A stretch of DNA of 58,017 nucleotides, taken from NCBI GenBank assembly GCA_029262195.1, contig JAJCZX010000031.1, positions 1 through 58,017 of the forward strand, given 5' to 3'. The notes below the pieces were generated by a model that worked only from the letters and a program-made list of their open reading frames with translations, had not been told where the DNA came from and ran no database searches. The DNA is from Gemmatimonadota bacterium. GTDB taxonomy: Bacteria > Gemmatimonadota > Gemmatimonadetes > Gemmatimonadales > GWC2-71-9. The position numbers and the translations under genes were made by a program. Each line of letters begins with the position of its first letter. Positions within the stretch are counted from its first letter, which is position 1. Positions 17,091 through 27,345 of this stretch are shown in pieces.

Positions 17091-17936
17091 ATGGCCGTCA
17101 ACAACTCGCGAAGACGATTGGTCAGCAACCTCATGACAGGCGCAACTCTGGTAGCGGCGCTGCTCGCTGTGATCCCGCTGTTCGCAATTTTGGTTCATCT
17201 AATCTACAAAGGCGCCAGTAGTATCGACCTGCAGTTCTTTATCAAGAATCCAGCTGCACCGGGAGCTCTAGGCGGCGGGGTGGCAAACGCTATAATGGGG
17301 TCAGCGATAATCGTAGGAGCAACAGCAGGAATCGCGCTTCCAATAGGCGTTGGCGCAGGTGTCTACCTGAACGAGTACGGTAAGGGACGCTTTGGATGGA
17401 TGGTCGGTTTTGTTGCAGACGTAATGAACGGAACTCCGTCTATTATCGTCGGCGTTTTCGTGTGGACTTTGTTGGTGAGACCTATGGGACATTTTTCAGC
17501 TCTGGCCGGCTCAGTTGCGCTGTCAATTTTAGTAATACCTATGGTCACTCGGACTACCGAAGACATGCTGGCGTTGGTTCCGAACAGCCTCAGGGAAGCT
17601 GCCCTTGCACTCGGTTACTCGAGAGCCCGGACATCACTGACAATTGTGGTCCGTACCGCGTGGCCGGGAATAACAACGGGAATACTGGTTGCGATTGCGC
17701 GAGTAACCGGGGAAACCGCACCGCTGCTTTTCACCGCACTGGGCAATCTAAATTTCAAAACCGACATCATGCAGCCGATGCAAACCTTGTCCCTCCAGGT
17801 TTACGTCTACGCCACCGGGCCTTTCCCCGAGTGGCACCGGTTGGCGTGGGGCGCTGCGCTCGTTCTCGTGATGCTCGTATTCGTGTTCGGGCTGGTAGCG
17901 AGATTCGCAACCAAGACCAAGTATCATGCCCGATAA
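17091..17936 (+). CDS. pstA: Phosphate ABC transporter permease PstA
   Basis: 281 residues with six predicted helices. The ATG at 17091 was chosen because it follows pstC by four bases with an AAGAAG ribosome site; the open frame extends upstream but only as a shadow of pstC. The permease loop is [20 protein letters not shown] and the motif [13 protein letters not shown] is PstA-specific. It pairs with PstC. Its stop overlaps the pstB start. Confidence 0.95.
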   Translation: MAVNNSRRRLVSNLMTGATLVAALLAVIPLFAILVHLIYKGASSIDLQFFIKNPAAPGALGGGVANAIMGSAIIVGATAGIALPIGVGAGVYLNEYGKGRFGWMVGFVADVMNGTPSIIVGVFVWTLLVRPMGHFSALAGSVALSILVIPMVTRTTEDMLALVPNSLREAALALGYSRARTSLTIVVRTAWPGITTGILVAIARVTGETAPLLFTALGNLNFKTDIMQPMQTLSLQVYVYATGPFPEWHRLAWGAALVLVMLVFVFGLVARFATKTKYHAR

Positions 17937-18693
17937 AATAGCGCTGAGCACCCGTTCTCTGACCGCTTCTTTTTCGGGGAAAACAGCGGTCAGAGACATT
18001 TCCCTCGATTTTGACGATCACACCGTTACCGCGATCATTGGCCCCTCTGGATGCGGAAAAAGCACCTTCCTGAGATGTCTGAATCGCATGCATGAACTCA
18101 CGCCAGGTGGAACCGTCACCGGTTCCGTGATGCTGGATGGAGAGGATATCTATTCCGCCAGCAGCGAACCGGTCGAATTGCGAAAAAAGGTGGGAATGGT
18201 ATTTCAAAAACCAACGCCGTTCCCTACAATGTCAATTTATAAAAACGTTGCTGCAGGACTGCTCGTTGCCGACAAGAAACCCGACCCCTCCCGGGAGACG
18301 GAAATCGTCGAAAAAGCGCTCCGCGGCGCCGGACTCTGGGACGAAGTCGGCGACCGGCTAAAATCCAGCGCTATGAGCCTTTCGGGCGGGCAGCAACAAA
18401 GACTTTGTATAGCGCGCGCCATTGCGCCCGAACCCAAGGTCCTTCTGTTGGACGAACCAACATCAGCATTGGACCCGATAAGTACGCAGCGGATTGAAGA
18501 ATTGGTCCACGTCTTGAAAAAGGATTTCACCGTTATCGCGGTAACCCACAACATGCAGCAAGCATCACGAATCTCGGATACGACAGCTTTTTTTTACATG
18601 GGCGATTTGATCGAAGCCGGCCCCACCGATCTCTTGTTCACCAATCCCTCGAATTCACGAACCGAAGACTACATTACCGGGAGATTCGGTTAG
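17926..18693 (+). CDS. pstB: Phosphate ABC transporter ATPase PstB, copy 1
   Basis: 255 residues. Walker A is GPSGCGKST, the signature is [16 protein letters not shown], Walker B is [13 protein letters not shown] and the switch His is in VTHNMQQA. The [13 protein letters not shown] region is typical of PstB. It overlaps pstA and its TAG overlaps the GTG of the second ATPase gene by one base. Confidence 0.95.
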   Translation: MPDKIALSTRSLTASFSGKTAVRDISLDFDDHTVTAIIGPSGCGKSTFLRCLNRMHELTPGGTVTGSVMLDGEDIYSASSEPVELRKKVGMVFQKPTPFPTMSIYKNVAAGLLVADKKPDPSRETEIVEKALRGAGLWDEVGDRLKSSAMSLSGGQQQRLCIARAIAPEPKVLLLDEPTSALDPISTQRIEELVHVLKKDFTVIAVTHNMQQASRISDTTAFFYMGDLIEAGPTDLLFTNPSNSRTEDYITGRFG

Positions 18694-19484
18694 TGAATAG
18701 TCAGGAAACACCCGCAATTTTGGACACCGAATCCGTTGCAGTGTCGGTGGATCAATACAGCTTCTGGTACGGCGACAACCTGGCGTTGTCGGACGTGGAT
18801 CTGAACATCCCTTCCAAACAGGTAACAGCCTTCATCGGGCCTTCGGGATGCGGAAAAAGCACTCTGCTGCGATCCGTCAATCGGATGAACGACCTGATCC
18901 CCGGAAATCGGTACGCCGGTGATATCGCGGTCGGGACACAAAGTGTTTTCTCACCGAAGTTAGACACAACAGACCTGCGTCGAAGAATCGGAATGGTCTT
19001 TCAGCAACCGAATCCATTTCCGAAAACCATCTTCGATAACGTGGCGTATGGGCCCAGGCTGAACGGGCTTTGTAGCCCATCGGAAATGGTGGGGAGAGTG
19101 GAAAGGGCCCTTCGCCAGGCTGCACTCTGGGATGAGGTCAAGGATCGCCTGGACACGTTTGGAACCGAACTGTCAGGCGGACAACAGCAGAGATTGTGTA
19201 TCGCGAGAGCGCTGGCCAATGAACCTGAAATACTTCTTCTTGACGAACCTTGCTCCGCCCTCGACCCGATCGCCACGCAGCGAATCGAGGAGTTGTTGGT
19301 CCAACTTAAGTCCACCTATACAATCGTAATCGTAACGCACAACCTCCAGCAGGCGGCTCGCATCGCCGACAAAACTGCCTTCTTCTATTTGGGTAAATTG
19401 ATTGAGTACGATTCTTCCGAAGTAATTTTTACTAGCCCATTGAGGGAGGATACGGAAGCGTATATCACAGGGAGATTCGGATGA
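18693..19484 (+). CDS. pstB: Phosphate ABC transporter ATPase PstB, copy 2
   Basis: 263 residues, GTG start at the stop of copy 1. Walker [10 protein letters not shown], signature [16 protein letters not shown], Walker [14 protein letters not shown] and VTHNLQQA are intact, so it should be active. It has an extra N-terminus of about 16 residues ([17 protein letters not shown]) and only moderate identity to copy 1. PstC and PstA could work with two copies of either ATPase or with a mixed pair. It overlaps phoU by ATGA. Confidence 0.95.
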   Translation: MNSQETPAILDTESVAVSVDQYSFWYGDNLALSDVDLNIPSKQVTAFIGPSGCGKSTLLRSVNRMNDLIPGNRYAGDIAVGTQSVFSPKLDTTDLRRRIGMVFQQPNPFPKTIFDNVAYGPRLNGLCSPSEMVGRVERALRQAALWDEVKDRLDTFGTELSGGQQQRLCIARALANEPEILLLDEPCSALDPIATQRIEELLVQLKSTYTIVIVTHNLQQAARIADKTAFFYLGKLIEYDSSEVIFTSPLREDTEAYITGRFG

Positions 19485-20155
19485 CAGAACCAACTATACG
19501 GCATTTTCACGACGAATTAGCCGACCTCAGGGATTCCTTGATCGCGATGTCAGGACTCGTTGAAGACGCCCTGTCCGACGCCGACAAGGTTTTACGGGAA
19601 TACGACAAAGAAACCTGCAAGAAAATCCGTCGGGGAGATAGGAAAATTGACGAACGCGAAGTTGATATAGAAGAACGCGTCACCAACCTGATGGCGTTGC
19701 ACCAACCGGTGGCCAGCGACCTCCGCCTGTTACTGGCGATTTTGAAGATATCAAACGACCTTGAGCGCGTAGGCGATCACGCTGTGAATATTTCCCGAGG
19801 AATAAAAAGATTGGGAATGGCACCCACCTACGAAAAAGAAGGGCTTCTCGAGATGTCCGCGCGCGCGCGGGAAATGGTAAGGGGGACCCTAGACGCCTTC
19901 GTATCCAGGGATTCGCGAAAAAGCAGGGAAATTTGCGCCTCAGACGATGTGGTCGACAAGCTTCATAAAAAAATCTATCGTTCTGTGCTCAGCGATCTCA
20001 GGAGTGGAGCGCCCGATTTGGAAGCCGATATGGAGGTTTTACTCATATCCAGGAATCTGGAGCGGGTGGCGGATCTGGCCACCAATATCGCCGAAGACAC
20101 GGTCTACCTTGTCGAAGGCACCACCATCAAACACAACCTGGAAGACGACGACTAG
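19481..20155 (+). CDS. phoU: Phosphate-signalling regulator PhoU
   Basis: 224 residues, two PhoU helical-bundle domains (about 15-105 and 120-210). The repeated metal-binding type motif is seen as [18 protein letters not shown] and [17 protein letters not shown]. PhoU links the Pst transporter to PhoR and keeps the Pho response off when phosphate is plentiful. It is the last gene of the pst operon, followed by a strong terminator. Confidence 0.96.
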   Translation: MTEPTIRHFHDELADLRDSLIAMSGLVEDALSDADKVLREYDKETCKKIRRGDRKIDEREVDIEERVTNLMALHQPVASDLRLLLAILKISNDLERVGDHAVNISRGIKRLGMAPTYEKEGLLEMSARAREMVRGTLDAFVSRDSRKSREICASDDVVDKLHKKIYRSVLSDLRSGAPDLEADMEVLLISRNLERVADLATNIAEDTVYLVEGTTIKHNLEDDD

Positions 20156-20215
20156 GCTCGCCAGGCGTTTCCCAGCCAAAAAACAACAGATTCATCGCCT
20201 TTTCGGAACGTCGGG

Positions 20216-20251
20216 AAGCCTGCCAAAACACGCCGTTTTGGCAGGCTTTTT
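20216..20251 (+). terminator. Terminator after phoU
   Basis: Stem AAGCCTGCCAAAAC / GTTTTGGCAGGCTT with a five-base loop and a run of five Ts at the end. This is a textbook rho-independent terminator between phoU and dnaK. Confidence 0.92.
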
Positions 20252-20322
20252 AGGTACATCGCTTGCACTGCGACGATCCTATCAAAATAAACATCTTACA
20301 CCTTAGTTGAGGAGACCGGGAA

Positions 20323-22251
20323 ATGGCAGAGAAAGTCATCGGGATCGACCTCGGAACGACAAACTCTGTCGTTTCAGTAATCGAGGCTGGCGATCCTGTA
20401 GTTATACCTAACGCCGAGGGCGGACGTACAACTCCTTCGGTGGTTGCATTTACCAAAGATGGGGAACGGCTGATCGGGCAGGTTGCCAAACGTCAGGCGG
20501 TCACCAATCCGACCAATACCGTCTATTCCATCAAGCGTTTCATGGGACGGCGGGTCGACGAAGTTTCGGAAGAAAAGAAACTCGTCCCCTACACCATCGT
20601 GGCTGGCACGGGAGATCTGGCCAGTGTCGACATCGGCGGTAAAAAGTACACTCCGCCCGAGATTTCAGCGATGGTCCTGCAGAAGATGAAGCAAACTGCT
20701 GAGGACTACCTCGGGCAGAAGGTCAGCAAAGCAGTAATCACCGTTCCTGCCTATTTCAACGACGCACAGAGGCAGGCCACCAAGGACGCCGGAAAGATTG
20801 CCGGGCTCGAGGTTTTGAGAATCATCAACGAGCCGACCGCAGCCGCTCTTGCCTACGGGCTGGAGAAGAAAAAAGAAGAAAAGATCGCGGTCTTCGATCT
20901 CGGTGGCGGTACCTACGATATCTCGGTGCTTGAGTTGGCCGACGGTGTTTTCGAAGTAAAAAGCACCAATGGTGACACCCACCTTGGTGGTGACGACTTT
21001 GACCAGCGCGTTATCAACTGGTTGGTCGATGAGTTCAAGAAAGACCAGGGAGTGGATCTTTCACAGGATCCGATGGCACTTCAGCGGCTCAAAGAGGCCG
21101 CCGAGAAGGCCAAGATGGAATTGTCCACAACACAACAGACGGAGATCAACCTCCCGTTTATCACTGCCGACCAATCCGGTCCCAAGCATCTTAACCTGAC
21201 ACTGTCCAGGGCGAAGTTTGAACAATTGGTCGAGGACCTTGTTAAACGCACTATCGAGCCGATGCAAAAGGCGTTGAAGGACGCTGGGATTACGGCCGCA
21301 GAGATCGACGAGGTGATCCTGGTCGGTGGATCCACGAGAATCCCCAAAATCCAGGAGACCGTTAAAGAGGTCTTTGGAAAAGACCCGCATAAGGGTGTAA
21401 ACCCTGACGAGGTGGTCGGTATCGGTGCGGCTATTCAGGGTGGCGTGTTGGCCGGAGACGTCAAAGACGTTCTCCTGCTGGACGTGACGCCTCTATCCCT
21501 GGGGATCGAGACCCTGGGCGGCGTATCGACAGCTTTGATCTCTCGCAACACGACGATCCCAACCAAGAAGGCTGAGATATTCTCCACGGCTGAGGACAAC
21601 CAGACGCAGGTGGAAATTCATGTGTTGCAGGGCGAGCGGGATATGGCGACCGACAACAAAACGATCGGACGCTTCCAGCTGACGGGAATCCCGCCGGCTC
21701 CCCGCGGTCTTCCTCAGATCGAGGTGACATTCGACATCGATGCGAACGGTATCCTGCACGTGTCCGCAAAAGACAAGGCTACCAACAAAGAGCAGAAGAT
21801 TCGGATTGAGGCGGCGGGCGGTCTTTCGGACGCCGACATTGAAAAGATGGTTTCCGAAGCTGAGAGCCACGCCGACGAGGACAAGGCGCGGCGCGAAGAA
21901 ATCGAAGGGCGTAACCGGCTCGATGGGCTTGTCTACGAAGTAGAGAAGAACATGGGTGAGTGGGCTGATCGCCTTGAGGAGTCACACAAAGAGCGGCTTG
22001 ATGGAGCCGTTGAAAAAGCCAAACAGGCGCTTCGTTCCGGAGCGACCGAGGAAATCCAGGAAGCCCTGGAAGAACTCTCACAGGCCTACTCGGCCGCTGG
22101 TGCTTCGCTTTACGAGTCCGAACAGGGACAAGCAGCGCCCGAGGGCGAACCTACCGGAGAAGCCTCCACGGACGCTTCCGAATCCGACGCTTCCGAGGAT
22201 GTGGTCGACGCTGACTACGAAATCGTAGAGGAAACGAAGGAAGAGGGGTAG
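20323..22251 (+). CDS. dnaK: Chaperone protein DnaK (Hsp70)
   Basis: 642 residues, normal length. The ATPase domain has [45 protein letters not shown] and [12 protein letters not shown]. The substrate domain has [18 protein letters not shown] and the helical lid follows, ending in an acidic tail ([17 protein letters not shown]). It is transcribed alone: no grpE or dnaJ is adjacent and a terminator precedes it. GGAGA sits before the ATG. No CIRCE inverted repeat was seen upstream. Confidence 0.98.
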   Translation: MAEKVIGIDLGTTNSVVSVIEAGDPVVIPNAEGGRTTPSVVAFTKDGERLIGQVAKRQAVTNPTNTVYSIKRFMGRRVDEVSEEKKLVPYTIVAGTGDLASVDIGGKKYTPPEISAMVLQKMKQTAEDYLGQKVSKAVITVPAYFNDAQRQATKDAGKIAGLEVLRIINEPTAAALAYGLEKKKEEKIAVFDLGGGTYDISVLELADGVFEVKSTNGDTHLGGDDFDQRVINWLVDEFKKDQGVDLSQDPMALQRLKEAAEKAKMELSTTQQTEINLPFITADQSGPKHLNLTLSRAKFEQLVEDLVKRTIEPMQKALKDAGITAAEIDEVILVGGSTRIPKIQETVKEVFGKDPHKGVNPDEVVGIGAAIQGGVLAGDVKDVLLLDVTPLSLGIETLGGVSTALISRNTTIPTKKAEIFSTAEDNQTQVEIHVLQGERDMATDNKTIGRFQLTGIPPAPRGLPQIEVTFDIDANGILHVSAKDKATNKEQKIRIEAAGGLSDADIEKMVSEAESHADEDKARREEIEGRNRLDGLVYEVEKNMGEWADRLEESHKERLDGAVEKAKQALRSGATEEIQEALEELSQAYSAAGASLYESEQGQAAPEGEPTGEASTDASESDASEDVVDADYEIVEETKEEG

Positions 22252-22265
22252 CGAAAAACCACAAC

Positions 22266-22303
22266 GGGGAGTTCGTTTCATGTGTTCAGGAAACGAACTC
22301 CCC
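22266..22303. terminator. Strong hairpin between dnaK and htrA
   Basis: GGGGAGTTCGTTTC and GAAACGAACTCCCC form a perfect 14-bp stem with a 10-base loop. No T run follows, so it may protect the dnaK mRNA end or weaken read-through rather than terminate fully. Its position supports starting htrA at 22345. Confidence 0.6.
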
Positions 22304-22344
22304 CGCACGGGTTATCAAAAGAGAAGGGCGAAAACGGAGATCGA

Positions 22345-23847
22345 ATGGACAAAAGAAAAGATTGGACGCGTTTGGGAACCATCGTAGGGGTCACCGGGCT
22401 TTTGGTGGTGGCCTTTGTCGTTTCTGTGAACTCCGCCAGGCCGGGTGGTGCGCAGGAGGTAGCGAGAACGCGGTTGCTCCTGAACGACGACAATCGTTCA
22501 TCGGGTCCGGTAACGCAAACCAACGCAGTGGAACTCGGAGAGTCATTCACAGCCGCCAGCGAAGCTGTACGACACTCAGTTGTCTACATTCGTGCCGTGG
22601 GGGTTGCTCTCAATGGCCAGACCCAATCTGGCTCTGGTAGCGGTTTCGTCATCACCACCGACGGCTATATCATCACCAACAACCATGTGGTGGAGAACGC
22701 GGAACGCATCACGGTAAGCCTGCTTGATCAGCGTGAGTTCGAAGCTCAGTTGATCGGGAAAGATGCCAATACCGACATCGCGGTCCTAAAGATCTCGGCT
22801 ACCGATCTTCATGCGGTCGTACTTGCCAACAGTGACGACGTCTCGATCGGTGAATGGGTCCTGGCCATTGGTAATCCGCTGGGTTTCACTTTTAGCGTCA
22901 CTGCTGGCATCGTTAGCGCGAAGGGGCGCCTTTTAGCCGGGCTAACTAACTCCAGCTACGCGATTCAAGATTTCATACAAACCGACGCGGCGATTAATCC
23001 GGGCAACTCGGGAGGACCACTGGTCAACATCCGCGGCGAAGTTGTCGGAGTTAATTCCGCTCTCGCCAGCCAGACCGGACTCTACACCGGGTACGGGTTT
23101 GCGATACCCATCAACCTTGGTTTCCAGATAGCAGAGATGCTGATCACCGAAGGGGGAATAACCCGATCACTACTCGGTGTCTCAATACGCGACGCAACAC
23201 CCGAAGATGCCGAGTTCGTCGGGCTCGACTCAATTTTCGGTGTCACGATTCAGTCGTTCACCGGACTGGGTAGTCCAGCTGAGCGGGCCGGACTCCAGCT
23301 GGGTGATGTGATCGTTGACCTCGACGGAGAGCAGGTCGGCTACACCGCGCAACTCCAACAAACAGTTGGTTTCAAACGCCCGGGCCAGATCGTCCAGGTA
23401 ACAATCCAGCGCGAAGGAGGAGTCCGCAGGACATTCCCCGTAGAGTTGATCGCACAGAACCTCACACCGGTTGCAAGGGTTAGCGACCGCCCTCAGACAC
23501 CCAGACTTCGAGACCCGTCGAGAACTGGGCTGGGAATCGGCGTCGAACCTATGGCTGCCGGAGATGTTGAGGTCTACGGGCAGGACGGCCCCATCGTCAG
23601 AGTGGTCGATCCCACCGGTCCATCAGCTGGTGGCAGATTAGAGCGCGGCTACGCCATCACACACGCTCAGTCCCGTCGAGTCCGGACGCCAGAAGAACTC
23701 CGAGAAGCCCTCGCGGGGGTCGAAGCAGGAACTATCGTCGATTTGCGGTATGTTGCCATCGTTGGACGTAACTCGGAAGGACGGCTCGTATCTCAAACCG
23801 GTGTAGCACGGATCAAACTCGGCCAGAGAAACCCACCCAAACAGTAA
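22345..23847 (+). CDS. htrA: Membrane-anchored serine protease of the HtrA/Deg family
   Basis: 500 residues from the ATG at 22345 (good GGAGA site; an upstream GTG would read through the hairpin). One N-terminal transmembrane anchor (GTIVGVTGLLVVAFVVSV) places the protease in the periplasm. The catalytic triad is His in TNNHVVENA, Asp in NTDIAVLKI and Ser in GNSGGPLV. Two PDZ-type domains follow (about 275-370 and 400-490), the first with GSPAERAGLQLGDVIV. It degrades or refolds damaged envelope proteins. Being next to dnaK fits a stress role. Confidence 0.94.
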   Translation: MDKRKDWTRLGTIVGVTGLLVVAFVVSVNSARPGGAQEVARTRLLLNDDNRSSGPVTQTNAVELGESFTAASEAVRHSVVYIRAVGVALNGQTQSGSGSGFVITTDGYIITNNHVVENAERITVSLLDQREFEAQLIGKDANTDIAVLKISATDLHAVVLANSDDVSIGEWVLAIGNPLGFTFSVTAGIVSAKGRLLAGLTNSSYAIQDFIQTDAAINPGNSGGPLVNIRGEVVGVNSALASQTGLYTGYGFAIPINLGFQIAEMLITEGGITRSLLGVSIRDATPEDAEFVGLDSIFGVTIQSFTGLGSPAERAGLQLGDVIVDLDGEQVGYTAQLQQTVGFKRPGQIVQVTIQREGGVRRTFPVELIAQNLTPVARVSDRPQTPRLRDPSRTGLGIGVEPMAAGDVEVYGQDGPIVRVVDPTGPSAGGRLERGYAITHAQSRRVRTPEELREALAGVEAGTIVDLRYVAIVGRNSEGRLVSQTGVARIKLGQRNPPKQ

Positions 23848-23869
23848 ACAGATGCGCTTTCCTACGTTG

Positions 23870-23902
23870 AAAGGCGCGAGGTAACCTCGCGCCTTTCTTG
23901 TT
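23870..23902 (+). terminator. Terminator after htrA
   Basis: AAAGGCGCGAGG / CCTCGCGCCTTT, a perfect 12-bp stem with a three-base loop followed by CTTGTTTTC. Confidence 0.88.
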
Positions 23903-24094
23903 TTCTGGGACGAGAAGATCCCGGGCTGCCACCTCCCAATTATTCGTTGCATCTTCGATTGTTCTTTGCATCTTAATGGTGATGGAAAACTCGACCAACA
24001 GCCCATGTTCAACTACCTCTCGTCGACGCCGCCTATTCGCGGCTGGCAAAAAAACCGATTTCCGAGGCGGCCGGCTGACGCTTGAGCGGCAGCG

Positions 24095-25141
24095 ATGCGC
24101 GTAGTGGCATCTAATCGGCTGGTTTCGGCACTTGCCAGGCGGCTGTGGAGGTTTGGATTTCTAGCGCTGTGTACGACCATAGTCGGCACTGTCGGGTTTA
24201 GGCTAATCGAAAGCTGGGACGTGATGGAGTCACTCTATATGACCGTCATCACGATTTCGAGCGTAGGATTCAAAGAGGTCCAACCCCTTTCGCCCGAGGG
24301 GCGAGTATTCACGATTTTCCTGATTATCATCGGGGTAGGCAACGTGGCCTATCTGTTTGGAACGATCGGAGAGTTCGTCGTTAGTGATCAACTCTCGGGA
24401 TCGATTCGGAGGCGAAAGATGCGCCAGACTATTGATAAAACGCTGGGACACTACATCATTTGCGGATTTGGTCGCGTCGGAGAACAGGTCGCCTCCGACC
24501 TCAAATCCGCAGGCGCCACATTCGTGATTGTAGAGAATAATCCCGATCGCCTTGATGGAGCGCCAGAAGATTACCTCCGAGTAGAAGGCGACGCTTCAGA
24601 TGACGAAATACTCAATGAAGCGGGAATCAAAAAAGCAGCCGGACTTGTGGCGGTAACCGGCGAAGACGCCCTCAATACGTTCGTAACCCTGTCAGCAAGA
24701 TCCCTGAACTCCGACCTGATCATTGTGGCCCGTTCCAACGACAAGGCCACTGACTCCAAACTACTCCGAGCGGGAGCCAACCGTGTAATCTCGCCCTACA
24801 TAATCAGCGGACGCAGCATTGCCACGCAACTTCTGAACCCCACCATCACCCGCTTCCTGGACGGCGTGATGCCCACAGGCACCGCAGATCTTTGGATGGA
24901 GGGGATGAAAATCGACGACGGCTGTTTTCTTGACGGAAAAACACTGGCAAACGCAAATGTTCACGCGGTAACGGGATCGTTTATCCTCGCATTGCGACGT
25001 GGAGATGAAACCGTGATTGCAAATCCTCAGGCAAGCATAGAAATGCTAGCAGGAGACACGTTGATCGCATTTGGAACCCGAGAACAGTTGAACAAATTGC
25101 AGGAACTAGCCGGCCCGGAAACAACCGCTAACGTGTACTAG
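24095..25141 (+). CDS. Two-helix potassium channel with RCK (TrkA-N/TrkA-C) domains
   Basis: 348 residues. Two transmembrane helices (about 17-38 and 68-92) flank a pore loop with the filter-like TISSVGFKEV in place of the usual TVGYGD. A Rossmann RCK domain follows (HYIICGFGRVGEQVASDL, then VIVENNPDRL and EGDASDDEIL), then a TrkA-C domain near the end. It should pass K+ or a related cation under nucleotide or Ca2+ control. The filter variant GFKE is known in related prokaryotic channels, so selectivity is likely but not proven. Its last bases overlap the end of the convergent kinase gene. Confidence 0.9.
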   Translation: MRVVASNRLVSALARRLWRFGFLALCTTIVGTVGFRLIESWDVMESLYMTVITISSVGFKEVQPLSPEGRVFTIFLIIIGVGNVAYLFGTIGEFVVSDQLSGSIRRRKMRQTIDKTLGHYIICGFGRVGEQVASDLKSAGATFVIVENNPDRLDGAPEDYLRVEGDASDDEILNEAGIKKAAGLVAVTGEDALNTFVTLSARSLNSDLIIVARSNDKATDSKLLRAGANRVISPYIISGRSIATQLLNPTITRFLDGVMPTGTADLWMEGMKIDDGCFLDGKTLANANVHAVTGSFILALRRGDETVIANPQASIEMLAGDTLIAFGTREQLNKLQELAGPETTANVY

Positions 25142-26082
25142 TGGCTAAGGCCCGTCCCGCTGTGTTTCGGAGAAAGATGCAGAACGCTGGCAATGCCGCT
25201 CAGGATAGATTTGCGGCTAATGGCTCTATGTTCTCCTGTCCTCACAACGACGGCCGTCTCAATCGCACGTATGAAATGCCCCATCGTAGCGAAGCGATCT
25301 CGCGGATCGATTTCCATAGCTCTGGCGATCACTCGGGCCAGGCTCATCGGTACATCATCGCGTAACTGATCCACCGGAGTTGGGCTTTCAGTGAAACGCT
25401 GCGCTACAATTGCCTCCACCGACTTACCGTTGAAAGGCGGCTTGCCGGTAAGCATCTCGTACAAAACGCAGGCTAGACTGTAAACATCGGCCCTCTGATC
25501 GATATTGTCCTCGCCGCTTGCCTGCTCGGGGCTGATGTACACCGGAGACCCAAGCGACCCGTAGTCCGTCTTCCTCCACCCGACACCGTCCCTCATCATG
25601 GAACGGGCAATCCCAAAGTCGGCGATCACGGCATATCCATTTGACATCAAAATATTTTCGGGTTTGATGTCACAGTGAACAATTTTTGCCTCGTGGGCAG
25701 TTTCGAGGGCGGTGGCGATCTCTTTGACGATTTTCAAAGACGCCTTCATTGGAAGAGCCCCTTCAACCTTCATTTTATCCCGTAGAGACCCACCCTTCAC
25801 AAAAGGCATCACATAGTATGCGTTGCCATCAACCTCACCAGTTTCAAGCAGAGGCAAAATATGGGGGTGCTGGAGACGAGCCGTGAACTTAATCTCCCGC
25901 TTGAAGCCAGAACCGGCCTGTCCGAGTACTTCCGAGTTAAGTAGCTTGATGGCAACCTGCCGGCCCAGCGCCTTGTCACGGGCCTGATAAACTACTCCCA
26001 TACCCCCGCGACCGAGTTCGCGATCTAGCACGAAACGGTCGGCCAGTTCGGCCTGTAAACGGGAGACAATTTTGGTATCCAT
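25138..26082 (-). CDS. Short serine/threonine protein kinase
   Basis: 314 residues, nearly only the kinase domain (about 14-280), with no transmembrane segment or sensor domain. The glycine loop is LGRGGMGVVYQA, the ATP Lys is in VAIKLL, the catalytic loop is VHCDIKPENIL and the metal motif is ADFGIAR. The catalytic loop has HCD instead of HRD, a non-RD kinase, so activation-loop control may differ. APE-type motif SPEQASGE is present. It is cytoplasmic; the substrate is unknown. Confidence 0.93.
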   Translation of the reverse strand: MDTKIVSRLQAELADRFVLDRELGRGGMGVVYQARDKALGRQVAIKLLNSEVLGQAGSGFKREIKFTARLQHPHILPLLETGEVDGNAYYVMPFVKGGSLRDKMKVEGALPMKASLKIVKEIATALETAHEAKIVHCDIKPENILMSNGYAVIADFGIARSMMRDGVGWRKTDYGSLGSPVYISPEQASGEDNIDQRADVYSLACVLYEMLTGKPPFNGKSVEAIVAQRFTESPTPVDQLRDDVPMSLARVIARAMEIDPRDRFATMGHFIRAIETAVVVRTGEHRAISRKSILSGIASVLHLSPKHSGTGLSH

Positions 26083-26346
26083 GATATTGTACTAGCTTAG
26101 ATGCAAGTCGTGTACCATTCGTTGTAACGCGATTAAACTCATACAACACTACGACTTACGTCTCCCACTTTATGCCCGGGAGCGCAGAATTGACTCCACA
26201 GCCGGTATTTGCGTCCCAAATGCGGACAAATTGGGGTAGGTCGCCAGGTTGGGGGGTCCGGTCGGTTAGCCGGCCCCGGAACATCCCGACCGAATTCCCC
26301 GTTATTGAGCCGGAGTTCAGGGCAACTAACAAAACGTGGAGAAATC

Positions 26347-27189
26347 TTGGATTATAGTCTCTGGTGGCTTTTTCCGGCGTCGATTCTCATCGCGACCATC
26401 GCGATGACGAGTGGTATCGGCGGCGCGGTGTTTTTTGCTCCGATTTTCATCCTGGTCTTGAAGCTGAACCCGGCTACCGCGGTTGGCACCGCGCTAATCA
26501 CCGAGTTTTTCGGGTTCACCTCTGGTGTTGTTGCCTACTATAAGCGGAAACTGATCGACTTCAAGCTCGGCAGGATGCTTTTGGTCCTGTCCATCCCGGC
26601 AGCAATCGTTGGTAGCCTGATGTCAGATCTGTTTTCTCCCGACCTGATCAAATCGATATTCGCCGTCGGAGTGATTCTCATCGGTTACCAGATATTTCAG
26701 TCATTTCGTCATCACATCCCTTCGGGCGGCGAATCCGGGGGTGAGAAAGCCGAAAACGAGATCATTGACGCCCGGGGAAGGGTCTTTCGCTATACCGTGT
26801 GCGACAAGAAAATCGGAATGGGTGCCGCAGCGGCGGGCGGCACGTTCCTGGGCATTGCTTCCGTTGGGCTGGCCGAACTGCTGGAGTATTATCTGATAGT
26901 TCGATGCAAGGTCCCTGCCCCGGTTGCCGTGGCGACATCGATTTTCGTTGTGGTTGTTTCGGTCTTGTTTGCCTCACTGGGACACATCTATCGCTTCGCC
27001 AGTGCAGCGGACGCGACCATCCTGACACAGGTTTTCAACGTGGTGATCTTCACTGTTCCCGGAGTAATTATTGGCGGTCAGATTGGGCCGTTTATTCAAA
27101 GCCGCGTAAATCCGGAACATGTCAAACTGGGATTAGCTGGCCTCTTCGTATCCGTCGGGTTGTTTATGCTGTCAACGGTGTTTTTTTGA
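26347..27189 (+). CDS. TauE/SafE-family membrane exporter (sulfite/anion)
   Basis: About 280 residues. The TTG at 26347 was chosen because GGAGA lies just before it and the first helix starts at once (DYSLWWLFPASILIATIAM); the open frame extends 46 codons upstream without hydrophobic or conserved sequence. Eight or so helices are visible, with GIGGAVFFAPIFIL and a second similar half (GGTFLGIASVGLAELLEYY, PGVIIGGQIGPFI). Family members move sulfite, sulfonates or other anions. The substrate here is unknown. Confidence 0.88.
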   Translation: MDYSLWWLFPASILIATIAMTSGIGGAVFFAPIFILVLKLNPATAVGTALITEFFGFTSGVVAYYKRKLIDFKLGRMLLVLSIPAAIVGSLMSDLFSPDLIKSIFAVGVILIGYQIFQSFRHHIPSGGESGGEKAENEIIDARGRVFRYTVCDKKIGMGAAAAGGTFLGIASVGLAELLEYYLIVRCKVPAPVAVATSIFVVVVSVLFASLGHIYRFASAADATILTQVFNVVIFTVPGVIIGGQIGPFIQSRVNPEHVKLGLAGLFVSVGLFMLSTVFF

Positions 27190-27237
27190 AAATATGAATT
27201 GGCGGGCGTAAGAGGTTGGTCTGGGGTACCTTGATCA

Positions 27238-27266
27238 TTGACGGCGCGGCCCGGTCCGTTTACGCT
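27238..27266 (+). promoter_or_regulatory. Promoter of rpsU
   Basis: TTGACG (27238-27243) and TACGCT (27261-27266) are spaced by 17 bases. It would give a leader of about 130 bases before rpsU, containing the hairpin at 27313-27345. Confidence 0.55.
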
Positions 27267-27312
27267 TAGGGTTGTGCAAAACCGCATGGATTTGCCGCCC
27301 GGGTACTTGAGA

Positions 27313-27345
27313 GAGACCTGTTCTCGTGAGAGGTCTTCTTTTTTT
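27313..27345 (+). terminator. Attenuator-like hairpin in the rpsU leader
   Basis: AGACCT (27314-27319) pairs with AGGTCT (27331-27336), followed by a run of seven Ts. It lies about 60 bases before the start codon. The alternative pairing GAGA (27311-27314) with TCTC (27322-27325) would exclude it, the usual logic of a leader attenuator. Confidence 0.5.

Noticed and set aside
20263..20291. TTGCAC with AATAAA as a dnaK promoter
   Set aside because: Spacing is right but the -10 is weak; no heat-shock sigma or CIRCE pattern was convincing.
26105..26157. AAGTCGT/ACGACTT inverted repeat upstream of the kinase gene
   Set aside because: Only 7 bp with a 39-base gap; expected by chance in this length.
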